64,000 nt of DNA from NCBI GenBank assembly GCA_958510875.1, contig OY294068.1, positions 76,858,633 through 76,922,632 of the forward strand. The letters run 5' to 3'. Each line of letters begins with the position of its first letter. Position 1 is the first letter of the stretch. Position numbers and translations under genes: made by a program. The notes beneath the pieces were generated by a model, which saw only the letters and a list, made by a program, of their open reading frames with translations, ran no database searches and was not told the DNA's origin. Source of the DNA: Endomychus coccineus (lineage: Eukaryota; Arthropoda; Insecta; Coleoptera; Endomychidae). Shown in pieces: positions 9,871 through 22,027 of this stretch.

Positions 9871-10127
9871 CTATTTTATTGGCCTCAATAAAAGTAGCCA
9901 TTCAACTAAGATTTTAACTTTATTTTAGTTATAATATACCTACTCTAGCTAGCCTAGAACGAGTGTTTCTTGATAAGCGTGTTACTCCCAAATAAACAAA
10001 ATGAAAAAACAGGGATATATTGTCTTCTGTTTTCCAAGAGAAAATAAATATTCGAATCTATTTCTTATGCTCTACACTGCTCCCCTTCCTGTTATCCTCT
10101 GTTGGAACTGGTATCCAAAATTAATTG

Positions 10128-10293
10128 TGGTCGGAACCATATTCAAAATATACAGGTCTACCGGAGCCTCTATTCTATCATTTCTCGCACTCCAGGTGAC
10201 GTCACCTAGCTCGACCAATCAGCTTGCACTCGAATTTTAAAAAAGTAGAAGGGAGGCTCCGACAGACCTGTATACTCTGACTATGGTCGGAAC
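10128..10293. mobile_element. MITE-like element with terminal inverted repeats
   Basis: A 10-bp direct repeat TGGTCGGAAC (10128-10137 and 10284-10293) flanks an imperfect inverted repeat of about 28 bp (TATACAGGTCT-CGGAGCCTC on the left, its complement on the right). The centre contains a 12-bp palindrome GGTGACGTCACC followed by CCAATCAG. There is no ORF. The arrangement suits a small non-autonomous transposon with a target duplication, or a structured regulatory hairpin. Confidence 0.4.
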
Positions 10294-10329
10294 TGCTATG
10301 ACGTTCATAGTCAACGATAAAAACGTCCT

Positions 10330-10510
10330 CGAAATTCTAATGTTCTTCGCTGCGACGAAATAGCGACCGATGTGTCAGAATTCGACGAAACCTATGTTCC
10401 CGATAAGGCGGACGGGATATTCGTCGGAGTATCTACCCTTTTGTTCCTCGACCTCTATGATGCCGATAAATATAATTTGAATTTATTTTTTGTATTTTAT
10501 TTTTCCCGTT
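10330..10510 (+). pseudogene. Decayed coding fragment (copy 2 of a pair)
   Basis: The frame is open for about 60 codons with no ATG, and contains TYVPDKADGIFVGVST, matching the fragment near 9813. It runs on into an AT-rich tail. It is interpreted as a gene remnant. The parent family is not recognised. Confidence 0.35.
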
Positions 10511-10514
10511 CTCC

Positions 10515-10580
10515 TTGACACTAAACCCATTTGCAACCGACGTGACTGTTATGAAATACGAATTTCACCCTTGTATCGGA
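10515..10580 (+). repeat. Dispersed ~60-bp repeat, copy 2
   Basis: ACCCATTTGCAACCGACGTG followed by ACTGTTATGAAATACGAATT and CACCCTTG-- matches the family consensus with several changes. It lies just beyond the 3' end of the LCAT-like gene. Confidence 0.65.
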
Positions 10581-10633
10581 ACGACGTACTACGAGGTTTC
10601 TGTGAGATTTTCCAGCAATCGATTCTTTCACTA

Positions 10634-11419
10634 TTAATAACTCCCTTTCATATTTTCCGCAAAATCGAATTGCGCATCGGGAAGAACGACGAATAAACGT
10701 TTTATGATAAACGGACGTCGACTTCCGATACAAAACACTAGCCTAAAGGAACGAACGGCAACGCGGTCGTATTTTATGGCGTACTTCGAATCGTTCAAAT
10801 AGAGTTTCATATCGTTCATGGGGACGATTGTGCGATTATTTTCCATATGATAGCGTAATATCGCTCGCACAACAACGATATCGTTTACCTGGAAAATTTG
10901 AACATTCATTTGCTTGTTGTTTGCAAAAGAAGAGAAACGCCACTTGAAATCGTATAGATTTTTTTCGTCGACCCAATCTACGTATCTTTCACATTCGAAC
11001 AAATGAATTTCTTTAGTGAATCGCGACTGTAAAATTGGAACTAGCAAACTTTCGATAGCACAAGAAATCATTCGTACGGTATGATTACGTTTCAACATCG
11101 ACAAATGTACGCTACAATCGAAAGATAGTAACGTATTGGAAAATAATCGGCCGCGGTTGTTACGACAATGTCGTATATTCGATTTAGTTACAGGAACGAT
11201 TCCATCACCACCGTATGGCGAATAAATAATCGTTCCATCAGAACGAATAGTTTCGATCGATGGATATCCCGATACATTGAGAAATAGATATCGAGTACTC
11301 GAAGGTCGTTTACAATAATCCAGTGATTTTCTAATTGTGAACGCGTTTCGAACATGACGTTCTATCAGGCTGGGAAATCGACTCATTAAAACTTCGATAA
11401 CGTTTTCATCGTTACCGTT

Positions 11420-11450
<31 letters not shown>

Positions 11451-12175
11451 CCACCACTATCATCGTTATTATTATTATTATTCCGGCCACGATCGATTTT
11501 GTTCAAGAGTTCTCCGAACGGCAGTAGTTCATATATGGAATTGTAAGATTTTACGATGCGTTGTGATGTTCGGCGAGAGAGGAACGATAGATATTTCTCG
11601 CCAATTAGATATAACAAAGCGTCTAATGTTCCGCCGTGAGGTGTCGCAACACATATTACAAGGCGGGGAATCGTACTGTCTGCTGTCCTTCGATTCCGAT
11701 CCAAAATACATTCTGTATAATATCTAGCGATCAGCCCCCCGAAACTATGTCCTAATAGGACGAACCGACTCGTCGTGTCACGCGCTAATAGTTCGTCGAT
11801 AAATCGGCTTAGACGTTGCGCTCCTATCACAACAGACCGTCTCCAATCGTAGGCGAACGTGACTATTCTAAAATGCGGACTTATTCGATTCAATCGTTCA
11901 CGTAATTTAACAAGAAAGCGTTCATAAATATCGACATCGAATACGGTGAACATCTTTATGCTTTCGATTATTTCGACAATTACGTCTTCGTCGTCGTCGT
12001 CATTTTCTGTGAGTTCCAATGATTGTTCTTCCTTTTCGGAAAGATAGGTGACGTTACCGTTCGCAAACATATCGAATATCGGTTTATATGTAAAGCATTT
12101 TGGTGGCCATATTCGAACACCATTTTTCTCGATCGAACTACCTTTGAGTCCGGGTATGAATATCACGACCAGCAT
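10634..12175 (-). CDS. LCAT/PDAT-like alpha/beta-hydrolase (acyltransferase or phospholipase)
   Basis: The predicted protein has 513 residues. The N-terminus FIPGLKGSSI (residues ~6-15) is the first-strand/oxyanion signature of the lecithin:cholesterol acyltransferase family. The nucleophile elbow GHSFGG places Ser144. Asp324 lies in GGDGIVPV and His357 in VHLSML, so a complete Ser-Asp-His triad is present in the order the family uses. Family members transfer or hydrolyse acyl chains of phospholipids. The substrate here is unknown. The protein begins almost at the first beta-strand with no signal peptide, so it probably acts in the cytosol or nucleus or on internal membranes. A poly-Asp/Asn insert (residues ~228-255) is a trinucleotide expansion. 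It lies 97 nt downstream of lef-8 on the same strand, with GTAAG directly before the ATG, suggesting late expression. A role in virion envelope or membrane remodelling is inference. Confidence 0.8.
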
Positions 12176-12177
12176 CT

Positions 12178-12182
12178 CTTAC
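12178..12182 (-). promoter_or_regulatory. Late-type GTAAG motif for the LCAT-like gene
   Basis: On the minus strand GTAAG ends 2 nt before the ATG at 12175. Confidence 0.45.
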
Positions 12183-12272
12183 AGTGTGTGTGTCGTGAGT
12201 TTATAGGAAAAAGCGATCGATAACATGTTGTGAGGCAGATAAATAATAATACACTTTATGATACGAATAATT

Positions 12273-12926
12273 TTATTTTTTTTTCTCTCGCATACAAGTT
12301 TTAATATAGTTCGAATCTGTTGTATATCGATCGAATATTCGGGAGGTGGTTTCGATGGCATCTGCGGTAGTATAGATGGGGCCGGTGGATCGATACATCC
12401 GAAAGGAGGAATTCACGAAACTTTCGTATAAATTCAGAACGTGCTGACTATCTCTGGGATATAGCCGACCCGACGGATTATTAATGTTATATTTACCTCG
12501 CAAGTTCAGCGCTAACGGCAGAGTATTTGCGACGTAAGCGGTTTTTTGTAATTCGTCGAATCTCATCGGCGTCTGCGATAACGACGGTACGTTGTCGGTT
12601 ATGAAATACGGTACGCGACCCGCGATACCGTATACTTTGTTGTTTCTTTTGATGGTACACGGAAAGTTTTGTTGCATTTGTAACAATTGACCGCTGGCAC
12701 ACCGTGAAATTAACGAACAATTATTAGCTACCACGTTGATGTTGTCGCCCGGCTTATCGTCGGGTCCTTCGACCGTTCGATAGCGCTTCAGATCGGTACG
12801 GGTCGTGGCCAGACCTTTTTGTCCGAAGGAATTTACCAATTTGACGCCGTCGAACGATTTGGATTTCAAAACGACCGTCAATTCCAATCGTCGACGTCTC
12901 TCACGTCTAGGCGAGTTACACGTAGT

Positions 12927-12957
<31 letters not shown>

Positions 12958-15900
12958 TTATTAGAAACCGACGGATCGAACGAAAACGATTGTAGGGAAA
13001 CGTGACGGAAAGCCTCGTGCAACGGCCGACCTCTCGTTTCACATTCACGTACCGCCTGTATTAACGCCTCGTCGGCGATCGTCACATAGAACACGTATAA
13101 ATTTGATATTTTATGAACGATAACATTTTTGAATACGGGAAACGTTATATCGTTCTCCGAGTAAACGGTAGCCATGAGAAATAGTACGGTCAAAGCGTTA
13201 CCTCGTTTGTCGCGCGTCGATACGTTCACCGATCGTGCGATCGACGGCAAATTAACGACGAAATATCCATCTCGTGGCTCGTCCAACGTAACGGCATACG
13301 AAAACACGCACCACAAATGTAGGTCCAAGTCGCGATCCAACACGTAAGCGTCCTCCACGTTCAAGCCGTCGACGTCACCAAAGGCGGAATTCAAAAAGTA
13401 CATATTGCTGGCCGCCGCCGGTCTATGTACACGAGGCGCATTATCGAAGGAACGTTTGATGAGATCGAATCGATCGAAATGTCTGCGGTTGCGCGACAGT
13501 TCGTCCCGTTCGAACGCTTCGGGATCCACGTAGATTTGGAAATTCCTATTTACCAATTTAGCCAGAGAAATGTACGCTTTATTGGGTAGCGACGATTTGT
13601 AGGCACACACCGAAACGACTCTTTTCGGTGGTAACGTGAAGGCGGCCTTGTGATTGACGTATTCCGCGAGACTCGAACAAGGTAATACGTGGGCTCCGGA
13701 CGGACTACCGTCGCCGCCGCCACACTCGTCGTCGAACGAATCGCAAAGAAACGAATTGGTAGTCTCTACTAATTTCTCGTATTTCGCGATATCGTTCGAA
13801 GTGACGGCGGCGCCGACAACGTTTCCGTCGTAAATTACGTATTTATAGAACGCTTCCAATTCCGAGCGAGATAGGAATACGTCGTCGCATCCGAATCGTC
13901 GGAGAACGCTAAATTTTCGGAAAGGAATACCCGCCACCACGTTGATACATAGGAACCGAGCATCTTCGTCGATACGTAATAGAATTTCAGCAAATTTGTG
14001 TACGGACTTTAATCGTTTCACGATTTCGCGATACAACGAAGACCGTCGTTGTCGTTCCTCGTGCGAAATTCCCGATACGTCGGCCCGTGCGAACGTTACG
14101 GCATACTTCGTCACGATATTATTAATCACGACGATCGTAGTAGCATCACTTCGACCATCGCGTTTGTCGTCGCCATTCGTCCTTCCCTTTTCGATACCGT
14201 TCGTGTATACGAAAAACGGCGACGGTGGACGGTCGCGGTTCGAAAGCTTCGACGATTCTCTGCCCATATAATCTAATATTCGCGCACCGATACGATCTTC
14301 GCAACCGAACGAAATTTCGACGGATTTATCGAATAGCATATTTTTGCCGGCCGTACTGATATTACCGATGCCTTGCGAACATATGTAGCCTATGATATCG
14401 TTCGGTACGTTTTTAGCCGACAACGAGTACACGTGCGTGGCACGGAGCTTTTGGCAAGTCATCTGGAGTTCCTGAAGAATGTGCAATTGCGAATGGATGG
14501 GTTGTACGAACAACGAATGATATTGGTCTTGTCGTCGATCCGCTTTGAATATAATTCCATTTTTGTACTCTGCCGATCCCATCTTTTTCGTATCCATCTT
14601 TTTCGCATCACCATCACCACCACCACTACCACAACCGCCGTTTTTCGAGCTGTTGTTGTTCCGTAAATTGCGATCGGTGTCGAGGTCGACGCGTGCGTTA
14701 TCGTCGTTCCTTTCTCCGCACGAAAGATTATCCGCGACCGCGTTCGTCGTCACGTCGACGGCGGTGCTTCGTTTTCTTTTTCGCGACGTTCGATGTGCCG
14801 CCACGAACATGCCATCCGACGACGCTTTTATCGGAATTTGAGAATATCTGTCGTTCATATTGATCATCATCATGCGTTTATTGTAATGTTTGTTGTGTTC
14901 GCTCTTCGATTGTTCGTATTTTAGCGTGTGCGAAATACCCCAAAAGGTTAAACCTCTGAGAATGACGTCCCTGCAAGAAGCCATAACCGTTCCATCGAAT
15001 ACGTCCAATTTGTCCAGACATATTTGTACGGATTGCGCGTAACAAATGTATCGTTTATTCTTGTGACTGTCTATCGGTCGCGAATGTTGTCTAATTTGTT
15101 TCATGTAGGCGATTTGCGAATCGACGTCGGGATGAATATGATCGTGCCAAGAGCTAGGCGTACAACGATCGTAGTACAACGATAGCGTGGTAGCGTCCAC
15201 TTTCGAAATAGTGTCACCGTCTCTGTTTTTACACATCAAGACTTCGTCGTCGTCTTTATCGTCGTCGTCGTCGTCGTCGTTACCGTTGAACTTATTCAAC
15301 TTGCCCAAGTGGAATTTGTGACCTCTGTTGAAATCCGTATCGTACATGTAGAAAGTGCTCTCCTTTTGTATACCGACTTCGTGACAAATCATATTATTAT
15401 TCACTTCTCGAAATACGGAATATTGTAAGCTTCCGTTCGACAGGAACGATCCGCGTAATATGCGATGTTTGTAACGATCGATTAATCCCGTTCGTGATAG
15501 GATATCGTGTTTATCGTTGTTTTCGTTCGTGCGTAAATCCGTCTTCTTCAAAAAACATCTCAACCGTTCGAATATGTATTCTTCGACTTTGGATCCGATC
15601 ATAATCAGATGAATGTCACATTGATGTTGTAGCGAACGGTCCGTTTTCGTACAGTCGTCGTTGGCGTCATCTTCGATACGTCGTCCGTCTTGCATACACG
15701 CGGTATAAGAAATACCACGTTTGGCGAGCTGAGACAATATATCGCGATCGTCGGTGATCTTCTTCACACATTCCACGTCATCTTTCGTATTGGCCGATTC
15801 GTTTATATAGTCACGACGTATGCTGCGGGCATCAGTATTACGCGTGGTTCCGTCCGAACCGGATGCTGTCTCGTTGTCTCGTCTTGTAACAATTTTCTGG

Positions 15901-16028
15901 ATTAAGGAAAATATCGTCGACGATCGACATATCGTAATATGAAACGGACCGCGTGATCTTTTACGCGGACAATCGTAAAACAGATAGTTGTAAATGTTCA
16001 TTTGACTGGACGGCTGTGCCGACGACAT
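12273..16028 (-). CDS. lef-8: LEF-8-like DNA-directed RNA polymerase second-largest subunit
   Basis: The predicted protein has 1251 residues. The C-terminal region carries the beta/RPB2 active-site signature: FGQKG (G1069-G1072), then a conserved-spacing block with GPDDKPGDNINVV and a GQLLQM-type helix, as in LEF-8 and RPB2 around the hybrid-binding domain. LEF-8 is part of the viral RNA polymerase that transcribes late genes. The protein is longer than typical LEF-8 (about 850-900 residues in baculoviruses); the extra length is mostly N-terminal and includes Asp/Asn/Gly-rich expansions. The usual Arg-His before GQKG is replaced by Ser-Phe, which is odd. The gene is divergent from the DNA polymerase gene, with 144 bp between the starts. 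ATAAG at 16147-16151 on this strand is a possible late promoter. Confidence 0.82.
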
Positions 16029-16146
16029 CTAGTTATCACCACGTTCGGTCGAAATTGTACCGCGCGAAGTATCCTCGCCGGACGATAAAACGAAGAAGCT
16101 GTCACGGTCACCGTACGTGGTACACTGTGTCTATCGCGAAAAGGTA

Positions 16147-16151
16147 CTTAT
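16147..16151 (-). promoter_or_regulatory. Possible late ATAAG motif for lef-8
   Basis: ATAAG on the minus strand lies 119 nt before the lef-8 ATG, in the lef-8/polymerase divergent spacer. No TATA-CAGT pair is visible for either gene. Confidence 0.3.
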
Positions 16152-16172
16152 CGTCCGAGTGCGTATGGGCAG

Positions 16173-18387
16173 ATGTGTGCGATGTCGACCGATGTGTACC
16201 CGAAGAAAGACGACAACGACGAAGAGACAATTTCCGATGAAGATTACGATACTTGGAATATAGACGATATCGATCGTCAGCAAATCGACCATTCGACGTT
16301 GCACTACATGTTAGATGTTTCGTTAGATAGCAATTACAACACCAAGAAGAACACGTTCGATATCAAATTTATCGATGGGGAATTAAAGTTAAAACGCTTG
16401 ACGTTGGCCGCGGTCAACGTGCCGATTTACGTGATGATAAGTAGCGAATGCGTCACAGATAAAGTACGATGCTCCGCACGCGGTGGGATCGCGGACTGCG
16501 ATAAGGATAAGGATGACGACGACGACGACGACGACGACAACGATGACGACGGCTTGTCACCTTTCGATATCGTTCGCATTAAATGTGCTTGCTTGGAGAA
16601 AATTCTACGTAACCTTTTTCGTCCGTTCAAATGTTCGTTGAAAAATACGGGATTGTCGATGCACGCGTTGAATTCCTCCTTGTACGAATTGCTGATCAGA
16701 CATAAGCCTCATTATCGACACGGAATTTTGTTCAGGCTAGATATTCTCGCTAGTTTGGCAGATGACGGTGGCGACGGCGACCCCTCCGCATCGAAAAAAC
16801 CGTTCGACGGTGGAAAAACGTCTCGGAGTAAATTAGACGCGGACAACGAAGATCGTATCAAATACAGACCGTCGACGTTGCCTGAGCGTTCTCGGGTGCT
16901 AAAATTCTTGTTGGAAAACGCCATGACGCACGCCGACCTATATGCGATATCTTCGTTGAACGAGGACCCGCGGCAAGTGTTCCGATATAATTTGCTAACG
17001 AACATGATCGAAGATTATAACGATGGCGGATTGCCCATCGTCGAATACGAATTTCACCGCATGGACAACGCGTTACCCGTGCATGCCATAACGGAATCCA
17101 TCATATCTAGATCGCCGCATTTCTGGGCTTATTGGACTCACAACGGATACATATTCAAGAACTGTCAGGCCGACGACGTGAATTCGCAGCGACGACGAGC
17201 GCTATGTCAAAAGAACGAACTTTGTCAACCGCTCTTACATTTGCCCACGTGTGTCGTACGAATAGACGGAGGACGAGCCGGTGGACACGGGAAATATTTG
17301 TCACCGATCGACACTATATGTGTTTTGAGTTTGGTTCCGAAAATTGTCGAAACGACGGCTGCGACCGTCACGACGTCAAGTCACCCTCGTCGCAAACATA
17401 ATAGTTATTTCGTGTACGTTTATAGTCGTAAACCGCCGGGCGCCGAATGCGATGACGGCGACGACGACGACGACGACGATACCAGCGAGTTTTATAAACG
17501 AACGTTGTGCAATCTCGTGGAGAAGTTATACGGAAAAAATAGTAGAAGATGCGGTGACGTGTCGGACGTGTGTATCGAATTTCTACGTTTCGATTCGGAA
17601 TCAATAATGCTCACGAAATTCGTCGCGGAAATGTCCAAAATATGTTTGATCCCGTCGGACGTGACGTTGCACACTCTCGTCGGATACGATATGTATCGGA
17701 CGGTATGGCTACCGATAATGGGTAGACTGATGGATTTAAAATTGTTCGACGTTATGGGCGAGTTTATATCGATGAACGTGTTTAGCGGACAGCCGTCGTT
17801 CGATTCGAACTCGATGACGTTCGACTTGAACGTGTCGTTGCCCATGTTATTGCCAACACATTTCGATCGCACCGTCGATATGGTACGATTCGATTCGGAA
17901 CGTTTGTTACGCGACGTACGCTATCCGAAAGAGGCTGCCGAGGAATACAGAAAAATCTTCCGCAAACGCCATAGCGAAAAATCGATAGAGTCTACTGCCG
18001 TCGAGAACGGTTGGATCGATTTAATCAAAACCGTTTTCGAAGTGACCGTTTTAGAATATATCTGGAGCGATTTCGACGTTCGTAAATTCATGTTGTTCGT
18101 CTCGGAATTGTTGAATACGTCGATCGGAGACGTGTTTGGATATTCCGTCGACGGGAATTACGACGGAGCGTTGTTGTCGTCGTCGTCGGCGTCGTCGTAT
18201 AAAACGTGTCGTGCGTTTCGAAATCGAATCGTGAGACACTTACAAAATTTCGTACATTACGAATGTCTGCGATACGGACGATACGAATCGAAGAGTTTCC
18301 TATCGAACATTATCGATAATTATCGCGGTAACGTATTTTCGAGTGTGCCGTGTTCGTTGTCTGCGTCGTCGAAAAATAGGAATGTCG

Positions 18388-18443
<56 letters not shown>

Positions 18444-20759
18444 ACCACAACAACTAGACGGTATCGATTCGACGAGTTAACCAAGACATATAACAAGTGT
18501 GCGAAACAAAAGGGAGAAATTATGGATGTTTTTCTGGCCGAGCAACGATTGTGTACTCCACCCGTGTGGAATAGGAAAAATTCACCGATACGAGGTTTGC
18601 GCACCTTGCATTTCGGTCGACAAGGATTGTGGACGGACGGAGACGGAAAGTATACCTATATAGAGATGAATTTCACCAGCGCGTACGGTTCGATCGGAAG
18701 CGTTTATAACGTATCTTTCGAAAATACGGCCGTCCTACCGGTCCAGTGGTTATTGACGAGCCTCGGTTTACGAGAAATACCCGACGGTCTCGATAATAAC
18801 GGTGCCGACGATGTCCGATCGAACGATCCTTTCGCGGGCGTCGCGCGTAGATACGGTCGATGTGAAAATTCCGACCAACACTGTCACTATCTATTCGACA
18901 TGATGTTCGTATCGAACGCGAAACGAGATCGGTATATGGTGAATAGTAAATATTTTCGTTTGTTCTATTACGATAGCGATAACTTGTCGGAAGACAGTAA
19001 GAACGATACGAAATCGGAATTTATTAATTTGTTGCGTCGCGCTCGTACCCTAATATCGAAAGACGATGAAGACGACGACGACGACGACGACGATGACGAC
19101 GTACAAATATCCGGATTCGAAATTACACGCTTGAAACAAATACTGTCCGTGGGAAATCCGTCGAAGAATCGTATTATCGTCATTTACGATGGTGCCGATA
19201 CGTGTTCGACGTTGAACCTGTTATTCTCCAAGTTGATCGCCGAACGAAGATCGTTGGCGACACGATACCAATACGACGATACGGTCGTGGATATAGATGA
19301 CGATAACGACGATAACAGCGTCGAGGGTAATGATGACGAACAAAGGACATCGTACAACGGAACCCGACGAAATATTATCGATGAAAAAGTAATCGAGAAG
19401 ATGATTATGCAAGGGAAAAGAAACGTACTGAAATTGACCACGAACATGCTATATGGGCTGACGAATAAAGAAAACTCGTGCGTATACTCGCCGTCGGTGG
19501 CTCTAACTATAACGATTCTATGTAAAATGTTAATTACCGTGTTGGTGGCGATCATCGAAAACTTGTGTCGACCAGATGTCGCGGCCGCGTTGTACGTCAA
19601 CATCGATACCGTCATATGTCGCATTCCTAGAACGACGGAACCTCGCGTGAGAAGTCTTCTACAAACGACGTTCGACAAGTTCATATATGGTCGCGACCGT
19701 CCGCTAAACGACGACGACGACGACGACGACGATCGAAAGCAGAACGCTAAAATAGAACTTCGCACGGTGGCCGTTTACGACGCCATAATGATCGTCAATA
19801 CTTCATCTCACGTGACCTTTTCAAACATCAAAAACAGAAGGCAGCAGCAGCAGGAGTTCACGCGAGACAAACGATCGCCGGTAAATTCCAACGATCTGTA
19901 TAGAATTGACATCAAGTGTGGTTGCATCGTTACCAGTCAGTACGATTGTAACGATTTCGACGCTGACAACGATACCGATAATCGTCGTGACGGATTCGAT
20001 TCGTCTCATGCTAACCCCGAGTATATTCCACACGCTATATTACGAGTATTTACTTTCATATGTGATTGGGTGTACTTTTCCGAGCGAGATTATGATAACA
20101 AGGCAATCAAAAACATCGAACCGATTCTACGTGAATTACTAAAGAAAATCTACGCGTATTTATTCTCGCTCCCAGAACAAGAACAATTCGTCGTGGTTGC
20201 TCAACGTTGTAACACCTACGATGGACTCACAGACGACGAAAACGTACCGTCGAAAAACGATAGGTCGTTCGTAGATATCGGCTGTGATAGAATAGTTAAG
20301 GACGCAGCACATGATCTGTTCGTAAACGATGATACTGCGGCAGCATCTAGCAGCGAATTTGTCTACATGTGGCCGATATTGATTTTACAGACAGATTCTC
20401 CTACGAATCGCGATGGGGCAGCTAGGAACAACACCGCTCACGCCGCTGCCAACAATCCGCAATTGGCTGGCGAATTTGGAAAATTCGACTTCGAGAAGAT
20501 AGGTTCACGTAACAACAAACTGACCAACAACATATCCACAACGGTCACCGAAGAAAACGTTACCGTTAATTATTATTTCTTTCTCAAAATGTACCGAAAA
20601 TTCATATATCAAATTTTTTGTCAATCGAATATCGTTCACAAATATAAGACTACCAAAGGTAATAATTCCGAACGACGTTCGTTCAGTCGTATCTTCGACA
20701 CTCTGTTGTTGCATACATTTATTGATGCATGTTTTATACACAAACAAAATAAAGAGTAA
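16173..20759 (+). CDS. Family B DNA polymerase, highly divergent with altered catalytic motifs
   Basis: The predicted protein has 1528 residues, from the ATG at 16173 (a second ATG is at 16182). Family B landmarks occur in the right order. There is an ExoI-like VVRIDGG with Asp365 and downstream DTI; an ExoII-like VGYDMYRTVWLP (from about 503); an ExoIII-like EYIWSDFD (Asp633/Asp635); motif A EMNFTSAYGSI (Asn833); motif B KLTTNMLYG (Lys1087-Gly1095); and motif C YVNIDTV (Asn1143, Asp1145). Family B enzymes normally have DxE in ExoI, DxxSLYPS in motif A and YGDTDS in motif C, so several metal ligands appear substituted. Motif B is canonical. It is either a strongly derived replicase or a catalytically impaired relative. 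Poly-Asp stretches and an 18-Ala run (from 18390) are triplet expansions. It is divergent from lef-8. Confidence 0.8.
18390..18443 (+). repeat. (GCT)n trinucleotide run inside the DNA polymerase gene
   Basis: Eighteen GCT codons encode a poly-Ala tract between the exonuclease-like and polymerase-like regions. It is likely length-variable. Confidence 0.9.
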
Positions 20760-20861
20760 TAAAATGATTTAAAAATATTTTATTTCACTTTTCACACCAT
20801 ATCCACTACCTCTAACGCCAATGTGATTGGACTGTCATGTTTGCGATAGAATATCAAAAAG

Positions 20862-22027
20862 CAATGTTCCTCGTCATGCGCGCTAGCTCCATCGAGAAAC
20901 AGTTTTGTCTCGAATGAAATTTGTTGAAACGAAATCTCACCGGTGGATTTCTTCGAGCTGCAAAATCTTTGAACGTGAATCTCGTTCGAGAAATGAAATC
21001 GTAAAATATTTTCTGATGAACAAACTTTGTCCGCCTAGAATCTCTCGTCGAACGATTGGTTGTTGAAACGAAATTCCACCGGTGAATTTCTTAGAGCTAC
21101 AAAAAGTTTGAACGCAACTTCCGTTCTAGGAATGAAACAGTTTTGTCTCGAATGAAATTTGTTGAAACGAAATCTCATCGGTGGATTTCTCCGAGCTGCA
21201 AAATCTTGGAACGTGAATCTCGTTCGAAAAATGAAACCGTAAAATATTTTCTGATGAATAAACTTTGTCCGCGTAGAATTTCTCGTCGAACAAATTTCCA
21301 AACTCACAAGTTCCTCGTCATGCGCACTAGCTCCATCGAGAAACAGTTTTGTCTCGAATGAAATTTGTTGAAACGAAATCTCATCGGTGGATTTCTCCGA
21401 GCTGCAAAATCTTGGAACGTGAATCTCGTTCGAAAAATGAAATCGTAAAATATTTTCTGATGAATAAACTTTGTCCGCGTAGAATTTCTCGTCGAACAAA
21501 TTTCCAAACTCACAAGTTCCTCGTCATGCGCACTAGCTCCATCGAGAAACAGTTTTGTCTCGAATGAAATTTGTTGAAACGAAATCTCACCGGTGGATTT
21601 CTTCGAGCTGCAAAATCTTTGAACGTGAATCTCGTTCGAGAAATGAAATCGTAAAATATTTTCTGATGAACCAACGTTGTCCGCCTAGAATTTCTCGTCG
21701 AACGAATCTCCAAACTTATAAGTTCCTCGTCATGCGTACTAGCATCATCGAGAAACAGTTTTGTCTCGAATGAAATTTATGAAACGAAATCTCACCGGTG
21801 GATTTCTTCGAGCTGTAAAATCTTCGAACGTGAATCTCGTTCGAGAAATGAAATCGTAAAATATTTTCTGATGAACCAACGTTGTCCGCCTAGAATTTCT
21901 CGTCGAACGAATCTCCAAACTTACAAGTTCCTCGTCATGCGCACTAGCTCTGTCGAGAAACAGTTTCGTCGCGAGTAAAATTTGTTGGAACGAAATCCAT
22001 CGGCGGATTTCTTCGAGCTGCAAAAAC
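20862..22027 (+). repeat. hr-like module 2: array of ~206-bp repeats
   Basis: About five to six units of the same family as module 1 are in the same orientation. The central three units (21.14-21.77 kb) are almost identical, repeating at about 206 bp, which indicates recent amplification. ACCGGT/ATCGGT palindromes and CTCGTTCGAGAAATGAAAT blocks recur in each. Short ORFs in the array are repeated peptides open on both strands and are not called as genes. The array starts ~100 nt after the polymerase stop. Confidence 0.87.

Noticed and set aside
9740..9928. 62-codon ORF starting with MARRTRSVD
   Set aside because: It overlaps a decayed coding fragment in another frame, has no early promoter pair or late motif, and ends in AT-rich noncoding sequence.
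19184..19765. 193-codon minus-strand ORF with poly-Ser
   Set aside because: It is antisense of the DNA polymerase gene between motif B and the poly-Asp tracts.
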